A stretch of DNA of 64,000 nt, from positions 434,001-498,000 of the forward strand of contig NZ_OESG01000012.1 of the NCBI RefSeq assembly GCF_900240945.1, written 5' to 3'. This DNA comes from Mycobacterium sp. 3519A (GTDB taxonomy: Bacteria > Actinomycetota > Actinomycetes > Mycobacteriales > Mycobacteriaceae). Below the pieces are notes generated by a model. It saw only the letters and a program-made list of their open reading frames with translations. It had not been told where the DNA came from and ran no database searches. The position numbers and the translations under genes were made by a program. Position 1 is the stretch's first letter; the number at the start of each line of letters is the position of its first letter. Below are positions 25,765 to 35,098 of this stretch, piece after piece.

Positions 25765-27104
25765 CCGCCATAGAGCAGCGCGGCCACTGTGAGGTTGACG
25801 AAGTACGCGATGTCCGCGCCGTGCCAGGCCTTGGCGATGGGCCCCTCGAACAGCGAGGTGTTCATGAACGGCACCGCAGCGACATACGCCAGCAGGAAGA
25901 CGACGACCGCGACGGCCGCATCCCGGCGGCCGGTGGTTTCCTCCGCCGGGTTGATGCTCGCCCTGCCGTCGATGCGCAACAGCCAGTCGACGGCCACGAT
26001 CGCGACGAACGCCGGGATCCAGTAGCTGACCAACAGCAGCACAGCCTGAAACCTCGGCGCGGTGTCGACATCGTTGAGCCACAGGATCAGCGGATACGCC
26101 AGCACCGCCACCATCAGCGCCGACACCGGCCGTCGCACCTTGACGCCGATGGTCTGCAGCGCGAGCGATCCGCTGTAGTCGTTCATCACTCCGGAACCGA
26201 TCGAGGCCAGCGCGATGATCAGCAGCGCCAACCCGCCCAGCACGCCGCCGCCCATCACCGTCCGCACACCCTCGGCGGTCTGGTCGGACACCACGTTGCC
26301 CGCGGCGACGCCAATGCCTTGAATGAAGGTGTAGCCCAACATGATTCCGGCGAACGTGAAACCGAAGACCCGCGTTTTCGGTGAGGTGGCGGGCAGGTAG
26401 CGGCTGAAGTCGGCGGCGTAGGAGGCCCATGACACCGCGAGGCTGAACGCGATGGTCACCTCGAGCACGAACGCGCCCGCCAGGTTGGCGCCTTCCGCGC
26501 CTGCTGGCGTGATGATGTCTTCTCCGCTGACCAGTTTCACCGCGAACACCACGAACGTCACGAACAGCACCACGGTCAGCACGGCCTGCAGGCGGTGGAT
26601 GAGCTCGTAGCCGAAGAAGCCGACCGCCGCCTGTACCGCGAGCACGATCAGCACCGCGAGCCAGAACGGAATGCCGACCAACAGCGCCAGCGCCTGCCCG
26701 CCGAACAACCCGACGAGTGCGTCCCACGCGATGGTGCCCAGCCATTGCAGCACCGCGGGCAATACCACCGCGCCACCGAAGGCCATCCGCGAGTTGGGTA
26801 ACTGCCCGGTGCCGGTGCGCGGGCCCCACGTCGACAGATAGGCGACCACCAGGGAGCCGAGCGCGGTGCCGATCACCATCGCGAGCAGACCCAGCCAGAA
26901 GCCGAGGCCGAGCACGATCGCCAGCGCGCCGGTGAACACGCCGGTCATGTTGACCTGGGGCGCGAACCACACGGTGAACAACCGGGCCGGCGAACCGTAT
27001 CGCTGGTCTTCCGGGATCGGCGCGATGCCGTGCGTCTCGACTGAGAGATCGCCTGCGGCCGCGGGTCGGTGGCCTGCGAAGGTCGGTTCGGTCAGCGCGC
27101 TCAT
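25725..27104 (-). CDS. NCS1 family nucleobase/cytosine permease
   Basis: 459 residues with about 12 membrane helices. Family text: GSPARLFTVWFAPQVNMTGV, AIVLGLGFWLGLLAMVIGTA, RTGTGQLPNSRMAFGG and SWASYAADFSRYLP. This is the CodB/Fur-like cation symporter for cytosine, purines, hydantoins or pyridoxine. The adjacent divergent P1-peptidase gene shares a 37-nt gap, so amide or cyclic compounds could be common substrates; that is inference. The 3' end overlaps the GNAT gene. Confidence 0.85.
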   Translation of the reverse strand: MSALTEPTFAGHRPAAAGDLSVETHGIAPIPEDQRYGSPARLFTVWFAPQVNMTGVFTGALAIVLGLGFWLGLLAMVIGTALGSLVVAYLSTWGPRTGTGQLPNSRMAFGGAVVLPAVLQWLGTIAWDALVGLFGGQALALLVGIPFWLAVLIVLAVQAAVGFFGYELIHRLQAVLTVVLFVTFVVFAVKLVSGEDIITPAGAEGANLAGAFVLEVTIAFSLAVSWASYAADFSRYLPATSPKTRVFGFTFAGIMLGYTFIQGIGVAAGNVVSDQTAEGVRTVMGGGVLGGLALLIIALASIGSGVMNDYSGSLALQTIGVKVRRPVSALMVAVLAYPLILWLNDVDTAPRFQAVLLLVSYWIPAFVAIVAVDWLLRIDGRASINPAEETTGRRDAAVAVVVFLLAYVAAVPFMNTSLFEGPIAKAWHGADIAYFVNLTVAALLYGGYRWLSRPVNRDK

Positions 27105-27141
27105 TGCTCCATTCGATCACGACTGTTGAGAGGATCGGCCG

Positions 27142-28269
27142 GTGACCATGACCCACACCAGTGACGGCAGGCCCCGCGCACGCGGGCTCGGCATCCGGCT
27201 GCCCGGTGAGCCGGGACCGCTCAACACGATCACCGACGTCGACGGCGTGGCCGTCGGCGTCGCGACGTTGATCGACGGCGCGGCGGTGCGCACCGGCGTC
27301 ACCGCGATCCTGCCGCGCGGCCGCGACGGCGTCGGCCAGCCGTGCGCGGCGGGCTGGTATTCGCTCAACGGCAACGGCGAGATGACCGGCACCACGTGGA
27401 TCGACGAGGCCGGATCGTTCAATCTGCCTGTCGTACTGTCGAATACGCACGCGGTCGGCGCCTGCCACACCGGCGTCGTGGGCTGGGTCAATCGGGTCAA
27501 CCCTGGGCTGGCGCGGCAGTGGCTGCTTCCGGTGTGCGCCGAGACGTGGGACGGCTACCTCAACGACATCAACGGTGGCCACGTCCGACCCGAGCACGTG
27601 GAGGCCGCGCTCGACGCGGCCACGACGGGACCGGTGGCCGAAGGTTCGGTCGGCGGCGGCACCGGGATGAACTGTTACGAATTCAAGGGCGGCAACGGCA
27701 CCGCGTCGCGCCGAGTCGATTACGGGTCGAGAACATTCACCGTGGCGGCGTTCGTGCAGGCGAACTTCGGCTCGCGGGCCGAACTGACCGTCGCCGGAAT
27801 CCATGTCGGTCCGCGCCTGCTGGACGACAATCCGCTCGGCGGCGATTGGTTCGAGGTCGATCTCGGCCTCAAACCGCCGCCGGGCGGGGGGTCCGTCATC
27901 GCGATCATCGCCACCGATGCCCCGCTGCTCCCTGGACAGTGCAAGGCGCTGGCCCGGCGCGTTCCGCTGGGCCTGGCGCGCACCGGAACGGCGGGCAGCC
28001 ACTTCTCCGGCGACATCTTCCTGGCCTTCTCGACCGCGGATGTGCCGGGTTTGGCCAGCGCGTTTCCCGTCGGCCCCGTCCGCGACGATGAGTTCGGCAC
28101 GCTGACGTTCGTGCCATGGGGCCGGATGGACGACCTCTACACCGCTGTCGTACAGGCCGTGGAGGAGGCGGTGCTCAACGCACTCGTCGTCAACAGCGAC
28201 ATGGTCGGCCGCGACGGCCACCGCTCCCCCGCCCTCCCGCACGACCGACTGCTGGCGCTGTTGAGTTAG
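27142..28269 (+). CDS. P1 family peptidase (DmpA-like aminopeptidase)
   Basis: 375 residues from GTG at 27142. The Ntn-hydrolase-like P1 family reads RARGLGIRLPGEPGPLNTIT, DVDGVAVGVATLIDG, GGHVRPEHVEAALDAATTGP, VGGGTGMNCYEFKGGNGTAS and the late VNSDMVGRDGH. The self-cleaving Gly-Ser that exposes the nucleophile lies probably in TGTAGSHFSGDIFLAF (about residue 286). It would cut N-terminal D- or beta-amino acids, peptides or amides. It is divergent from the NCS1 permease with a 37-nt gap, suggesting a linked uptake-hydrolysis unit. Confidence 0.8.
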   Translation: MTMTHTSDGRPRARGLGIRLPGEPGPLNTITDVDGVAVGVATLIDGAAVRTGVTAILPRGRDGVGQPCAAGWYSLNGNGEMTGTTWIDEAGSFNLPVVLSNTHAVGACHTGVVGWVNRVNPGLARQWLLPVCAETWDGYLNDINGGHVRPEHVEAALDAATTGPVAEGSVGGGTGMNCYEFKGGNGTASRRVDYGSRTFTVAAFVQANFGSRAELTVAGIHVGPRLLDDNPLGGDWFEVDLGLKPPPGGGSVIAIIATDAPLLPGQCKALARRVPLGLARTGTAGSHFSGDIFLAFSTADVPGLASAFPVGPVRDDEFGTLTFVPWGRMDDLYTAVVQAVEEAVLNALVVNSDMVGRDGHRSPALPHDRLLALLS

Positions 28270-28283
28270 CCCGCCCTCTCGGC

Positions 28284-28340
28284 CGAACGTTCCGTACCGC
28301 TCGATATGGCGCCGATTTTTCGAGCGGTAACGAACGTTCG
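28284..28340. repeat. Long inverted repeat at the MFS promoter
   Basis: Arms of 21 bp (28284-28304 and 28320-28340) match at 19 positions around a 15-nt spacer. The right arm ends in the palindrome CGAACGTTCG. It begins 14 nt after the peptidase stop, and its right arm covers the -35 position of a CATAAT -10 box at 28354-28359. It could be a terminator of the peptidase gene or an operator of the MFS gene. Confidence 0.55.
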
Positions 28341-28399
28341 CCGGGTGGGCAGACATAATGCGAGAGAACCGAAGATGAGCTAACGATCGGAGCCGGGCC

Positions 28400-29857
28400 G
28401 TGGTCGAGACCGAAGCGACACGGTCCGGCGCAGGCGTGAAGCCGGGACTGCTCATTGCCGGTCTGTCGATCGTGGTGCTGACGGTCGCGGTGCTGCAGAC
28501 CGCCGTCGTTCCGGTGCTCGGTGTCATCGCCGACCAACTGAACGTCTCGGCGGTCGCGACGAGTTGGGTCGTCACCGCGAACCTGCTCGCCGCCGCGGCC
28601 GCCACCCCGCTGATCGGCCGACTCGCCGACCTGCACAGCAAGAAGCGGGTGCTGCTGACCGTGCTGGTGGTCGTCCTCGCCGGTTCGATCCTCGCCGCCA
28701 CCACGACGTCGCTGGCGTTGCTGGTCGTCGCCCGCGTGCTGCAGGCGGCCTCATACGGCCTGTATCCGATCAGCATCGCGATCCTTCGCGAGGAACTGCC
28801 CGACGACCGAATGGGCTCGGCGATGTCGGTGCTGTCGGGCACGTTGGGCTTCGGCGGCGGCACCGGCCTGGTGGTGGTCGGCCTGCTGATGAGCGGGCAG
28901 GCCGGCTATCACCGCGTCTTCTGGCTGACGACGGCGTTCACGGTCGTCGTGATCGCGATCGCGCTGCTCGTCGTGCCCGACCGCGCACGCACTGCGACCG
29001 GGACCATCGACTGGGTCGGTGCGTTCGGGTTGGCCGCCGGCCTCTCGGCGGTGCTGTTGGCCATCACGCAGGGCCACTCGTGGGGTTGGACGGCGCTGCC
29101 CACCGTGGGCTGCGCGGCGTGCGGCGTGCTGACCCTCTGCGGTTGGTGGTTCTGGGAGCGCCGCGCCAGGCAGCCGCTGGTATCGACCAAGATGATGACC
29201 CGACGGCCTATCATGCTCACCAACCTCGCCACCGTTTTCGTCGGCATGGGCTTGTACTTCGCCTTCCTCGGCCTCACCCAGTTCGTCCAAATCCCTTCCG
29301 ACGCAGCGGGATACGGCTTCGGCGCGACCGTCCTGCAGGCCAGCGTCATCTACCTGCTACCGGGTGCGTTGACCGGCTTTCTGGTGGCTCTGGTCAGCGG
29401 CCGGTTCATCGACCGTTTCGGCGCCAGCCCGGTTCTGATCGTCGCCGCCGTCGCAGGCATCGCGGGCTTCCTATTCATCGCGTTCGCGCACGACGCGCCG
29501 TGGCAGATCATCGCCGCGAGCATCCTGGCCAACGCCTACATCAGCCTCGGCTACGGTGCGCTACCCGCGCTGGTGGTGGCCGAAGTCGACGCAACCGAGA
29601 CCGGCGTCGCGACGAGCATGAACGCGATCGCGCGGACCATCGGCAGCGCGCTGGCCGCCGCACTGGTCGCGGTGTTGCTCGGCCGCACCCTCAACGGCGT
29701 CCCGATGGAGAGCAGTTTCGTCGCGATCTTCGCGGGCGGCGCGATCACCGCGGCCCTGGCGATGGTGCTGATCGCGTTCTCCCGACCACGGCGCACGACG
29801 ATCGAATCCGTCGAGGCACGCTACGAATCCCGCGCCATGAACCACGAGTGGGGTTAA
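28400..29857 (+). CDS. MFS transporter, DHA2-type drug exporter
   Basis: 485 residues, 14 predicted helices. It has the first-loop motif GRLADLHSKKRVLLTVLVVV, VARVLQAASYGLYPISIAIL, and a central loop typical of the EmrB/QacA group. It likely exports drugs or metabolites by proton antiport. The start is GTG at 28400. An inverted repeat upstream suggests repressor control, but no regulator gene adjoins. The SRPBCC gene converges, their ends overlapping by 4 nt. Confidence 0.85.
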   Translation: MVETEATRSGAGVKPGLLIAGLSIVVLTVAVLQTAVVPVLGVIADQLNVSAVATSWVVTANLLAAAAATPLIGRLADLHSKKRVLLTVLVVVLAGSILAATTTSLALLVVARVLQAASYGLYPISIAILREELPDDRMGSAMSVLSGTLGFGGGTGLVVVGLLMSGQAGYHRVFWLTTAFTVVVIAIALLVVPDRARTATGTIDWVGAFGLAAGLSAVLLAITQGHSWGWTALPTVGCAACGVLTLCGWWFWERRARQPLVSTKMMTRRPIMLTNLATVFVGMGLYFAFLGLTQFVQIPSDAAGYGFGATVLQASVIYLLPGALTGFLVALVSGRFIDRFGASPVLIVAAVAGIAGFLFIAFAHDAPWQIIAASILANAYISLGYGALPALVVAEVDATETGVATSMNAIARTIGSALAAALVAVLLGRTLNGVPMESSFVAIFAGGAITAALAMVLIAFSRPRRTTIESVEARYESRAMNHEWG

Positions 29858-30282
29858 CCCAGTGCCGCGAGATTCTCCACGGACTTGCGCACGTCGTTTC
29901 GGATCAGTTTCGCCACGAAGTTCCCCACCGGAGTGTTCAGCACACCGCCGGACAGGTCGGCGACCACCCGGAAGGTGGTGCCGGGATCGTTGTCGACCAC
30001 GTGAACGCACAGGCCGATGCGGATTCCGGGACGGCCGCGGCCGACCAACTCGATCAACTCGGGCTCGTCGTAGCGGGTCACCCGCCAGTGGATGACGTTG
30101 CGGACACCCTTGACCCGGATGCAGGACGACACACACGTACCGACCTCGATCTGCGACGGCACCTCGCTGCGCCAGCCGTTGAAGATCGTCAGCCACTCGT
30201 CGAAGCGACGCAGGTCCGATGCCAGCGCCCATGCCTTCTCGGGACTCAGACTCGTCGACACCGCTACATCAACCTTCGCCAT
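29854..30282 (-). CDS. SRPBCC family (polyketide cyclase/START-like) protein
   Basis: 142 residues from ATG at 30282 (MAKVDVAVSTSLSPEKAWAL). The helix-grip fold shows in SLSPEKAWALASDLRRFDEW, then VSSCIRVKGVRNVIHWRVTR and PGTTFRVVADLSGGVLNTPV. It is a typical mycobacterial lipid or small-ligand binding SRPBCC. The ligand is unknown. It is monocistronic, convergent with the MFS gene. Confidence 0.75.
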   Translation of the reverse strand: MAKVDVAVSTSLSPEKAWALASDLRRFDEWLTIFNGWRSEVPSQIEVGTCVSSCIRVKGVRNVIHWRVTRYDEPELIELVGRGRPGIRIGLCVHVVDNDPGTTFRVVADLSGGVLNTPVGNFVAKLIRNDVRKSVENLAALG

Positions 30283-30378
30283 GTCAGAGCATCTACCCGG
30301 CTGTGCGCATGAGGTAAACGACGTCGGCAATTTCCACCGACCGCGCCGCGCACGGCTGGGAAACTAAAAGCCCATCCC

Positions 30379-30412
30379 GTCGCCCTGCCGCCAGCGGCAG
30401 GCGGTAGGCGAC
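30379..30412 (+). promoter_or_regulatory. Stem-loop in the leader of the polyamine-type importer operon
   Basis: GTCGCC (30379-30384) pairs with GGCGAC (30407-30412), enclosing the perfect hairpin CTGCCGC-CA-GCGGCAG (30385-30400) and a GCGGTA bulge. It is about 156 nt upstream of the start codon. Whether it lies in the leader RNA or upstream of the promoter is not known. Confidence 0.3.
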
Positions 30413-30567
30413 GACGCCCGATTCAGCGGTTTTTCTCGGTCTCAGGGGCGACTGACGAAGGATTCCATTGTAAAAATGTAAATTCGTTGCGGAATCGCTT
30501 GCGCAGGACCGCTCGATCCGCGAAGGTTTACCCACAGCTTCACTGCTGTGTCTAGAGGAGGCTCGCC

Positions 30568-31773
30568 CTGACCGGCACACACACCACCCCCGTCGAGCAA
30601 GCGGCGGGATCAGACGGGGCCCGCGCCAAGGGCGGCCCGGTCATTGAGATTGATCATGTCACCAAACGGTTCGGCGACTACGTCGCCGTAACCGAAGCCG
30701 ACTTCTCCATCGCGTCGGGCGAGTTCTTCTCGATGCTCGGCCCGTCGGGCTGTGGGAAGACGACGACATTGCGGATGATCGCTGGTTTCGAGACGCCGAC
30801 CGAGGGCGCGATCCGGCTGGAGGGCGCCGACGTGTCGCGCGTCCCTCCGCACAAACGCAACGTCAACACGGTGTTCCAGCACTACGCGCTGTTCCCGCAC
30901 ATGACGGTATGGGACAACGTCGCGTACGGACCGAGGAGCCGGAAGAAGTCCGCCAAGTTGAGCACCGCCGAGGTCCGCAAGCGGGTCGACGAGTTGCTCG
31001 AGATCGTGCGGCTCACCGACTTCGCCCAGCGCAAGCCCGCGCAGTTGTCCGGCGGCCAGCAGCAGCGGGTGGCACTGGCCCGTGCGCTGGTGAACTACCC
31101 CAGCGCGCTGCTGCTCGACGAACCACTCGGTGCACTCGACCTCAAACTGCGTCACGCCATGCAGTTCGAGCTCAAGCGCATCCAGCGGGAGGTCGGGATC
31201 ACGTTCATCTACGTGACCCACGACCAGGAGGAAGCGCTCACGATGAGCGACCGGATCGCGGTGATGAACGCGGGCAACGTCGACCAGATCGGCACCCCGA
31301 CGGAGATCTACGACCGGCCGTCGACGGTGTTCGTGGCGAGCTTCATCGGACAGGCCAACCTGTGGGCAGGCAAGCAGACCGGCCGGGTCAACCGCGACTT
31401 CGTCGAGGTCGAGGTGCTTGGCACGAAGTTGAAGGCGCGCCCCGGCGACACCACGATCGAATCCGGCGGCCACGCCACGCTGATGGTGCGACCGGAGCGG
31501 GTGCGGGTGTCGATGGACGCGCCGACCGGAGACGTCGCGACGGTACGCGCGACGGTCACGGACCTGACGTTCCAAGGCCCGGTTGTGCGGTTGTCGATGG
31601 CCGCGCCTGACGAGTCGACGATCGTCGCGCACGTCGGCGCTGAGCAGGATCTGCCGATGCTGCGACCCGGTGACGAGGTCCATGTCTGCTGGGCACCCGA
31701 GGCTTCGCTGGTGCTGCCCGCTGCGGATATCCCCACCACCGAGGATCTCGAAGAGATGCTCGACGACTCTTAA
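30568..31773 (+). CDS. potA: Spermidine/putrescine-type ABC importer ATPase, CTG start
   Basis: 401 residues if translation begins at CTG 30568. The frame has a stop at 30553-30555 and no ATG, GTG or TTG before 30733; starting at ATG 30733 would remove the N-terminal strand before Walker A (here about residues 58-65, [10 protein letters not shown]). AGAGGAGG lies 6 nt before the CTG. The Q-loop, signature [16 protein letters not shown] and Walker [12 protein letters not shown] are intact, followed by a regulatory TOBE domain. It energises import with PotB/C-type permeases; the substrate is likely a polyamine or related cation. First gene of a four-gene operon. Confidence 0.8.
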   Translation: MTGTHTTPVEQAAGSDGARAKGGPVIEIDHVTKRFGDYVAVTEADFSIASGEFFSMLGPSGCGKTTTLRMIAGFETPTEGAIRLEGADVSRVPPHKRNVNTVFQHYALFPHMTVWDNVAYGPRSRKKSAKLSTAEVRKRVDELLEIVRLTDFAQRKPAQLSGGQQQRVALARALVNYPSALLLDEPLGALDLKLRHAMQFELKRIQREVGITFIYVTHDQEEALTMSDRIAVMNAGNVDQIGTPTEIYDRPSTVFVASFIGQANLWAGKQTGRVNRDFVEVEVLGTKLKARPGDTTIESGGHATLMVRPERVRVSMDAPTGDVATVRATVTDLTFQGPVVRLSMAAPDESTIVAHVGAEQDLPMLRPGDEVHVCWAPEASLVLPAADIPTTEDLEEMLDDS

Positions 31774-31823
31774 CCGTTGGCAGTTGTTTCGTCCTCTTCC
31801 CTTCGTCGAAAGGCACAGTCGCC

Positions 31824-33017
31824 ATGCCCTCCAAGGACTTTGATCCGCAAATTCTGAATCGTCTTGCCGCCAACCGGACTTCGCGTCGGCGCTTCATCGG
31901 CGGCGGTGCCGCGGCCGCCGCGGCGTTGGCCGTGGGCGGCTCGTTCCTGGCCGCGTGTAGCTCCGACAACAAGTCCTCCTCCTCCGGCGGCGCCACGTCG
32001 ACGCAGGAAGGCCCTGCCACGGGCACGGTGCGGATCTCGAACTGGCCGCTGTACATGGCCGACGGTTTCGTGGCCGCCTTCCAGAAGGCGTCCGGTCTGA
32101 CCGTGGACTACAAGGAAGACTTCAACGACAACGAGCAGTGGTTCGCCAAGGTCAAAGAGCCGCTGTCGCGCAAGCAGGACATCGGCGCCGACCTCGTGGT
32201 GCCCACGCAATTCATGGCCGCTCGCATCCATCGCCTCGGCTGGCTCAACGAGATCAGTGAGGCCGGCGTGCCGAACAGGAAGAACCTCCGCAAGGACCTG
32301 CTCGACTCGCAAGTCGATCCGGGCCGGAAGTTCTTGGCGCCGTACATGACCGGCATGGTCGGGCTGGCGTACAACAAGGCCGCCACCAAGCGGGACATCG
32401 CGACGATCGACGATTTGTGGGATCCGGCCTTCAAGGGCCGGGTCAGCCTGCTCTCCGACACGCAGGACGGGCTCGGGATGATCATGCAGTCGCAGGGCAA
32501 CTCCGTCGAGAAGCCGACCACGGAGGCCGTCCAGAAGGCGGTCGATCTGGTCAAAGAACAGAAGGACAAGGGCCAGATCCGGCGGTTCACCGGCAACGAC
32601 TATGCCGACGATTTGGCGGCAGGCAATATCGCTGTCGCGCAGGCATATTCGGGTGACGTGGTGCAGTTGCAGGCCGACAATCCCGATCTGCACTTCGTGA
32701 TCCCCGAGTCGGGCGGCGACTGGTTCATCGACACGATGGTGATTCCCTACACCACCCAGAACCAGAAGGGCGCCGAGGCGTGGATCGACTACATCTACGA
32801 CCGGCCCAACTACGCCAAATTGGTTGCGTTCACCCAGTACGTTCCCGTGCTTTCGGACATGACGGATGAACTCAACAAGATCGACCCCAAGCTGGGTGCC
32901 AACCCGTTGATCAACCCGCCGCAGGAGAGCCTCGACAAACTGAAGTCCTGGGCCGATCTGACCGACGAGCAGACTCAGGAGTTCAACACGATGTACGCCG
33001 CAGTCACCGGCGGTTGA
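31824..33017 (+). CDS. potD: Spermidine/putrescine-type substrate-binding lipoprotein
   Basis: 397 residues. It has a twin-arginine signal (TSRRRFIGGG, Arg21-23) and lipobox ...FLAAC with Cys45, so it is exported folded by Tat and lipidated. The mature protein is a PotD/PotF-type binding protein: VRISNWPLYMADGFVAAFQK, GADLVVPTQFMAARIHRLGW and VIPESGGDWFIDTMVIPYTT. It would deliver polyamine or similar to the permeases. It is 50 nt after the ATPase gene and 4 nt before the next. Confidence 0.85.
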   Translation: MPSKDFDPQILNRLAANRTSRRRFIGGGAAAAAALAVGGSFLAACSSDNKSSSSGGATSTQEGPATGTVRISNWPLYMADGFVAAFQKASGLTVDYKEDFNDNEQWFAKVKEPLSRKQDIGADLVVPTQFMAARIHRLGWLNEISEAGVPNRKNLRKDLLDSQVDPGRKFLAPYMTGMVGLAYNKAATKRDIATIDDLWDPAFKGRVSLLSDTQDGLGMIMQSQGNSVEKPTTEAVQKAVDLVKEQKDKGQIRRFTGNDYADDLAAGNIAVAQAYSGDVVQLQADNPDLHFVIPESGGDWFIDTMVIPYTTQNQKGAEAWIDYIYDRPNYAKLVAFTQYVPVLSDMTDELNKIDPKLGANPLINPPQESLDKLKSWADLTDEQTQEFNTMYAAVTGG

Positions 33018-33021
33018 TCAG

Positions 33022-33897
33022 ATGGCAGGTGTCGCCAGCAGCAGTCGGCAGCGGAGCAAAATCGCCCCGTATCTGATGATTCTGCCCGCGCTCGTATACC
33101 TCGGGATCTTCTTCGTGGTGCCGCTGTTCACGCTGGCCCGCACGTCGTTGTCGAGTTCCGGTGGCTCGGTGTTCCTGCCGACGCTGACGTTCAACTGGGA
33201 CTTCGGCAACTACTCCGAGGCGTTCACGACTTACCGGGATCAGATCATCCGGTCGTTCTCGTACGCGTTGGTTGCCACGGTGGTGTGCCTGCTGCTGGCC
33301 TTTCCGCTGGCGTATGTCATCGCGTTCAAGGCGGGCCGGTACAAGAACCTGATCCTGGGACTGGTGATTCTGCCGTTCTTCGTCACGTTCCTGATTCGCA
33401 CGATCGCGTGGAAAACGATTCTGGAAGACGACGGTTTGGTGGTCAAAGCCCTCGGAGCGATCGGCTTGCTGCCTCACGAAGGCCGATTGCTCTCGACGGC
33501 ATGGGCGGTGATCGGCGGGCTGATCTACAACTGGATCATCTTCATGATCCTGCCGCTGTACGTATCGCTGGAGAAGATCGATCCCCGACTGCTCGAGGCG
33601 TCGCGCGATCTGTACTCCGGCGCGCCGCGCAGCTTCCGCAAGGTGATCCTGCCGCTGGCTATGCCCGGCGTGCTGGCGGGCAGCATGCTGGTGTTCATCC
33701 CTGCGGTCGGTGACTTCATCAACGCCGACTATCTCGGTAGTACGCAGACAACGATGATCGGCAACGTGATTCAGAAACAGTTCCTGGTGGTCAAGGACTA
33801 CCCGGCCGCCGCGGCGCTGTCCATGGTGTTGATGGCGATCATTCTCGTCGGCGTGCTGCTGTACACGCGGGCGCTGGGCACGGAGGACCTGGTATGA
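33022..33897 (+). CDS. potB: Spermidine/putrescine-type ABC permease, PotB-like
   Basis: 291 residues, six membrane helices. The cytoplasmic EAA loop is LEASRDLYSGAPRSFRKVIL PLAMPG (about 192-216), the contact with the ATPase. It begins ...KIAPYLMILPALVYLGIFFV with the usual first helix. It forms the channel with PotC and overlaps it by ATGA at 33894-33897. Confidence 0.88.
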   Translation: MAGVASSSRQRSKIAPYLMILPALVYLGIFFVVPLFTLARTSLSSSGGSVFLPTLTFNWDFGNYSEAFTTYRDQIIRSFSYALVATVVCLLLAFPLAYVIAFKAGRYKNLILGLVILPFFVTFLIRTIAWKTILEDDGLVVKALGAIGLLPHEGRLLSTAWAVIGGLIYNWIIFMILPLYVSLEKIDPRLLEASRDLYSGAPRSFRKVILPLAMPGVLAGSMLVFIPAVGDFINADYLGSTQTTMIGNVIQKQFLVVKDYPAAAALSMVLMAIILVGVLLYTRALGTEDLV

Positions 33898-34736
33898 CGA
33901 CTCAGGCCATGACCGACCTGGCCAGCACCGAGACGACGACGGTCAAGGGCAGCCCGAAATGGGGCGACCTGCTTCTGCGGATCGTCGCGGGACTTGTGCT
34001 GCTGTATCTGTTCCTGCCGATCTTCGTGATCATCCTGTTCTCGTTCAACAAGCCGCTTGGCAAGTTCAACTACACGTGGAAGGGCTTCACGCTCGAGAAC
34101 TGGATGCACCCGTTCAAGTACCCGGCGTTGACCGACGCGCTGAAGCTGTCGTTGAACGTGGCGTTGGTGTCCACGTTGATCGCACTGGTCTTCGGCACAC
34201 TGGTGGCGATAGCGCTTGTGCGGCAACGGTTCCGCGGTCAGACCGCGGTCGACACGTTCCTGGTGCTGCCCCTCACCGCGCCGGAGGTGGTGATCGGCGC
34301 CGCGCTGCTGACCCTGTTCCTGGATTTCGGCTGGGCGGCCGGCTACACCACGATCGTGATCGCGCACATCGCCTTCGAGATCAGCTTCATCGCGATGACC
34401 GTTCGCGCGCGGGTGCGAGGGTTCGACTGGACGTTGGAGGACGCGTCGATGGACCTCGGCGCCTCCCCCACCCGCACCTTCTTCAAAGTGACGCTGCCGC
34501 TGATCGTTCCCGGCATCATCGCCGCGGGCATGCTGTCGTTCGCACTGTCACTGGACGACTTCATCATCACCTATTTCGTCAGCGGGTCGACGGTGACCTA
34601 TCCGCTGTACGTGAACGCCGCCGTCAAGGCCGCGGTGCCGCCGCAGATCAACGTGCTGGCGACCGCGATCCTGGTGATCAGCCTGCTGCTGCTTGCGGTG
34701 GGGACTCTGTACCGGCGCAAGCGGTTCGAGGCCTAA
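33894..34736 (+). CDS. potC: Spermidine/putrescine-type ABC permease, PotC-like
   Basis: 280 residues, six helices. The EAA loop is LEDASMDLGASPTRTFFKVT followed by LPLIVPGIIAAGM. It pairs with PotB as the membrane pore. It starts inside the potB stop codon (coupled translation) and ends 4 nt into the end of the convergent F420-type gene, so it is the last gene of the operon. Confidence 0.88.
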   Translation: MTTQAMTDLASTETTTVKGSPKWGDLLLRIVAGLVLLYLFLPIFVIILFSFNKPLGKFNYTWKGFTLENWMHPFKYPALTDALKLSLNVALVSTLIALVFGTLVAIALVRQRFRGQTAVDTFLVLPLTAPEVVIGAALLTLFLDFGWAAGYTTIVIAHIAFEISFIAMTVRARVRGFDWTLEDASMDLGASPTRTFFKVTLPLIVPGIIAAGMLSFALSLDDFIITYFVSGSTVTYPLYVNAAVKAAVPPQINVLATAILVISLLLLAVGTLYRRKRFEA

Positions 34737-35083
34737 CCCAACTGCACGGCGACCTGTACGCGGCCCTTCTCGTCGCGACTGGCGATGGCGTGTCCGGTGC
34801 GGTCTCGGCCGTCGAGCTTGAGCAGCGTTATCGGGCCGCCCTCACCGAGGAAGTTGCGCCACCACGTCTTGCTGTCCGGTGCCGTCACGTTGATGACGAT
34901 GCGGTCGCCGGAGCGCCGGTAGCCCACCGGCGTCTGAATCGTCTTGCCTGAGCGGCGCCCGACGTAGCGGATGTTGATCAGGCCGCGCCGCACGACCGTA
35001 CCCACGACGGGCGCGTCGATCAGCGCGACGAACACCTTGTTGACGATGCCGGCGATGGGCGTAGCGAAGATTCCCGATGCCAT
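34733..35083 (-). CDS. Deazaflavin (F420)-dependent nitroreductase-like protein
   Basis: 116 residues, short for the Ddn family (about 140-150) but with its core: VVGTVVRRGLINIRYVGRRS, GKTIQTPVGYRRSGDRIVIN and APDSKTWWRNFLGEGG. These match the mycobacterial F420-dependent split-barrel reductases, which act on quinones or nitroimidazoles. It lies between convergent genes, its last codon overlapping potC. Function is inferred only. Confidence 0.75.
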   Translation of the reverse strand: MASGIFATPIAGIVNKVFVALIDAPVVGTVVRRGLINIRYVGRRSGKTIQTPVGYRRSGDRIVINVTAPDSKTWWRNFLGEGGPITLLKLDGRDRTGHAIASRDEKGRVQVAVQLG

Positions 35084-35098
35084 GGCTTCGAGGGTAGG

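Noticed and set aside
25564..28863. A 1099-codon open frame on the minus strand
   Set aside because: It is a shadow of the NCS1 permease, P1 peptidase and MFS genes in another frame; its composition is Arg/Ala-rich with no family resemblance, and the real genes have full motifs.
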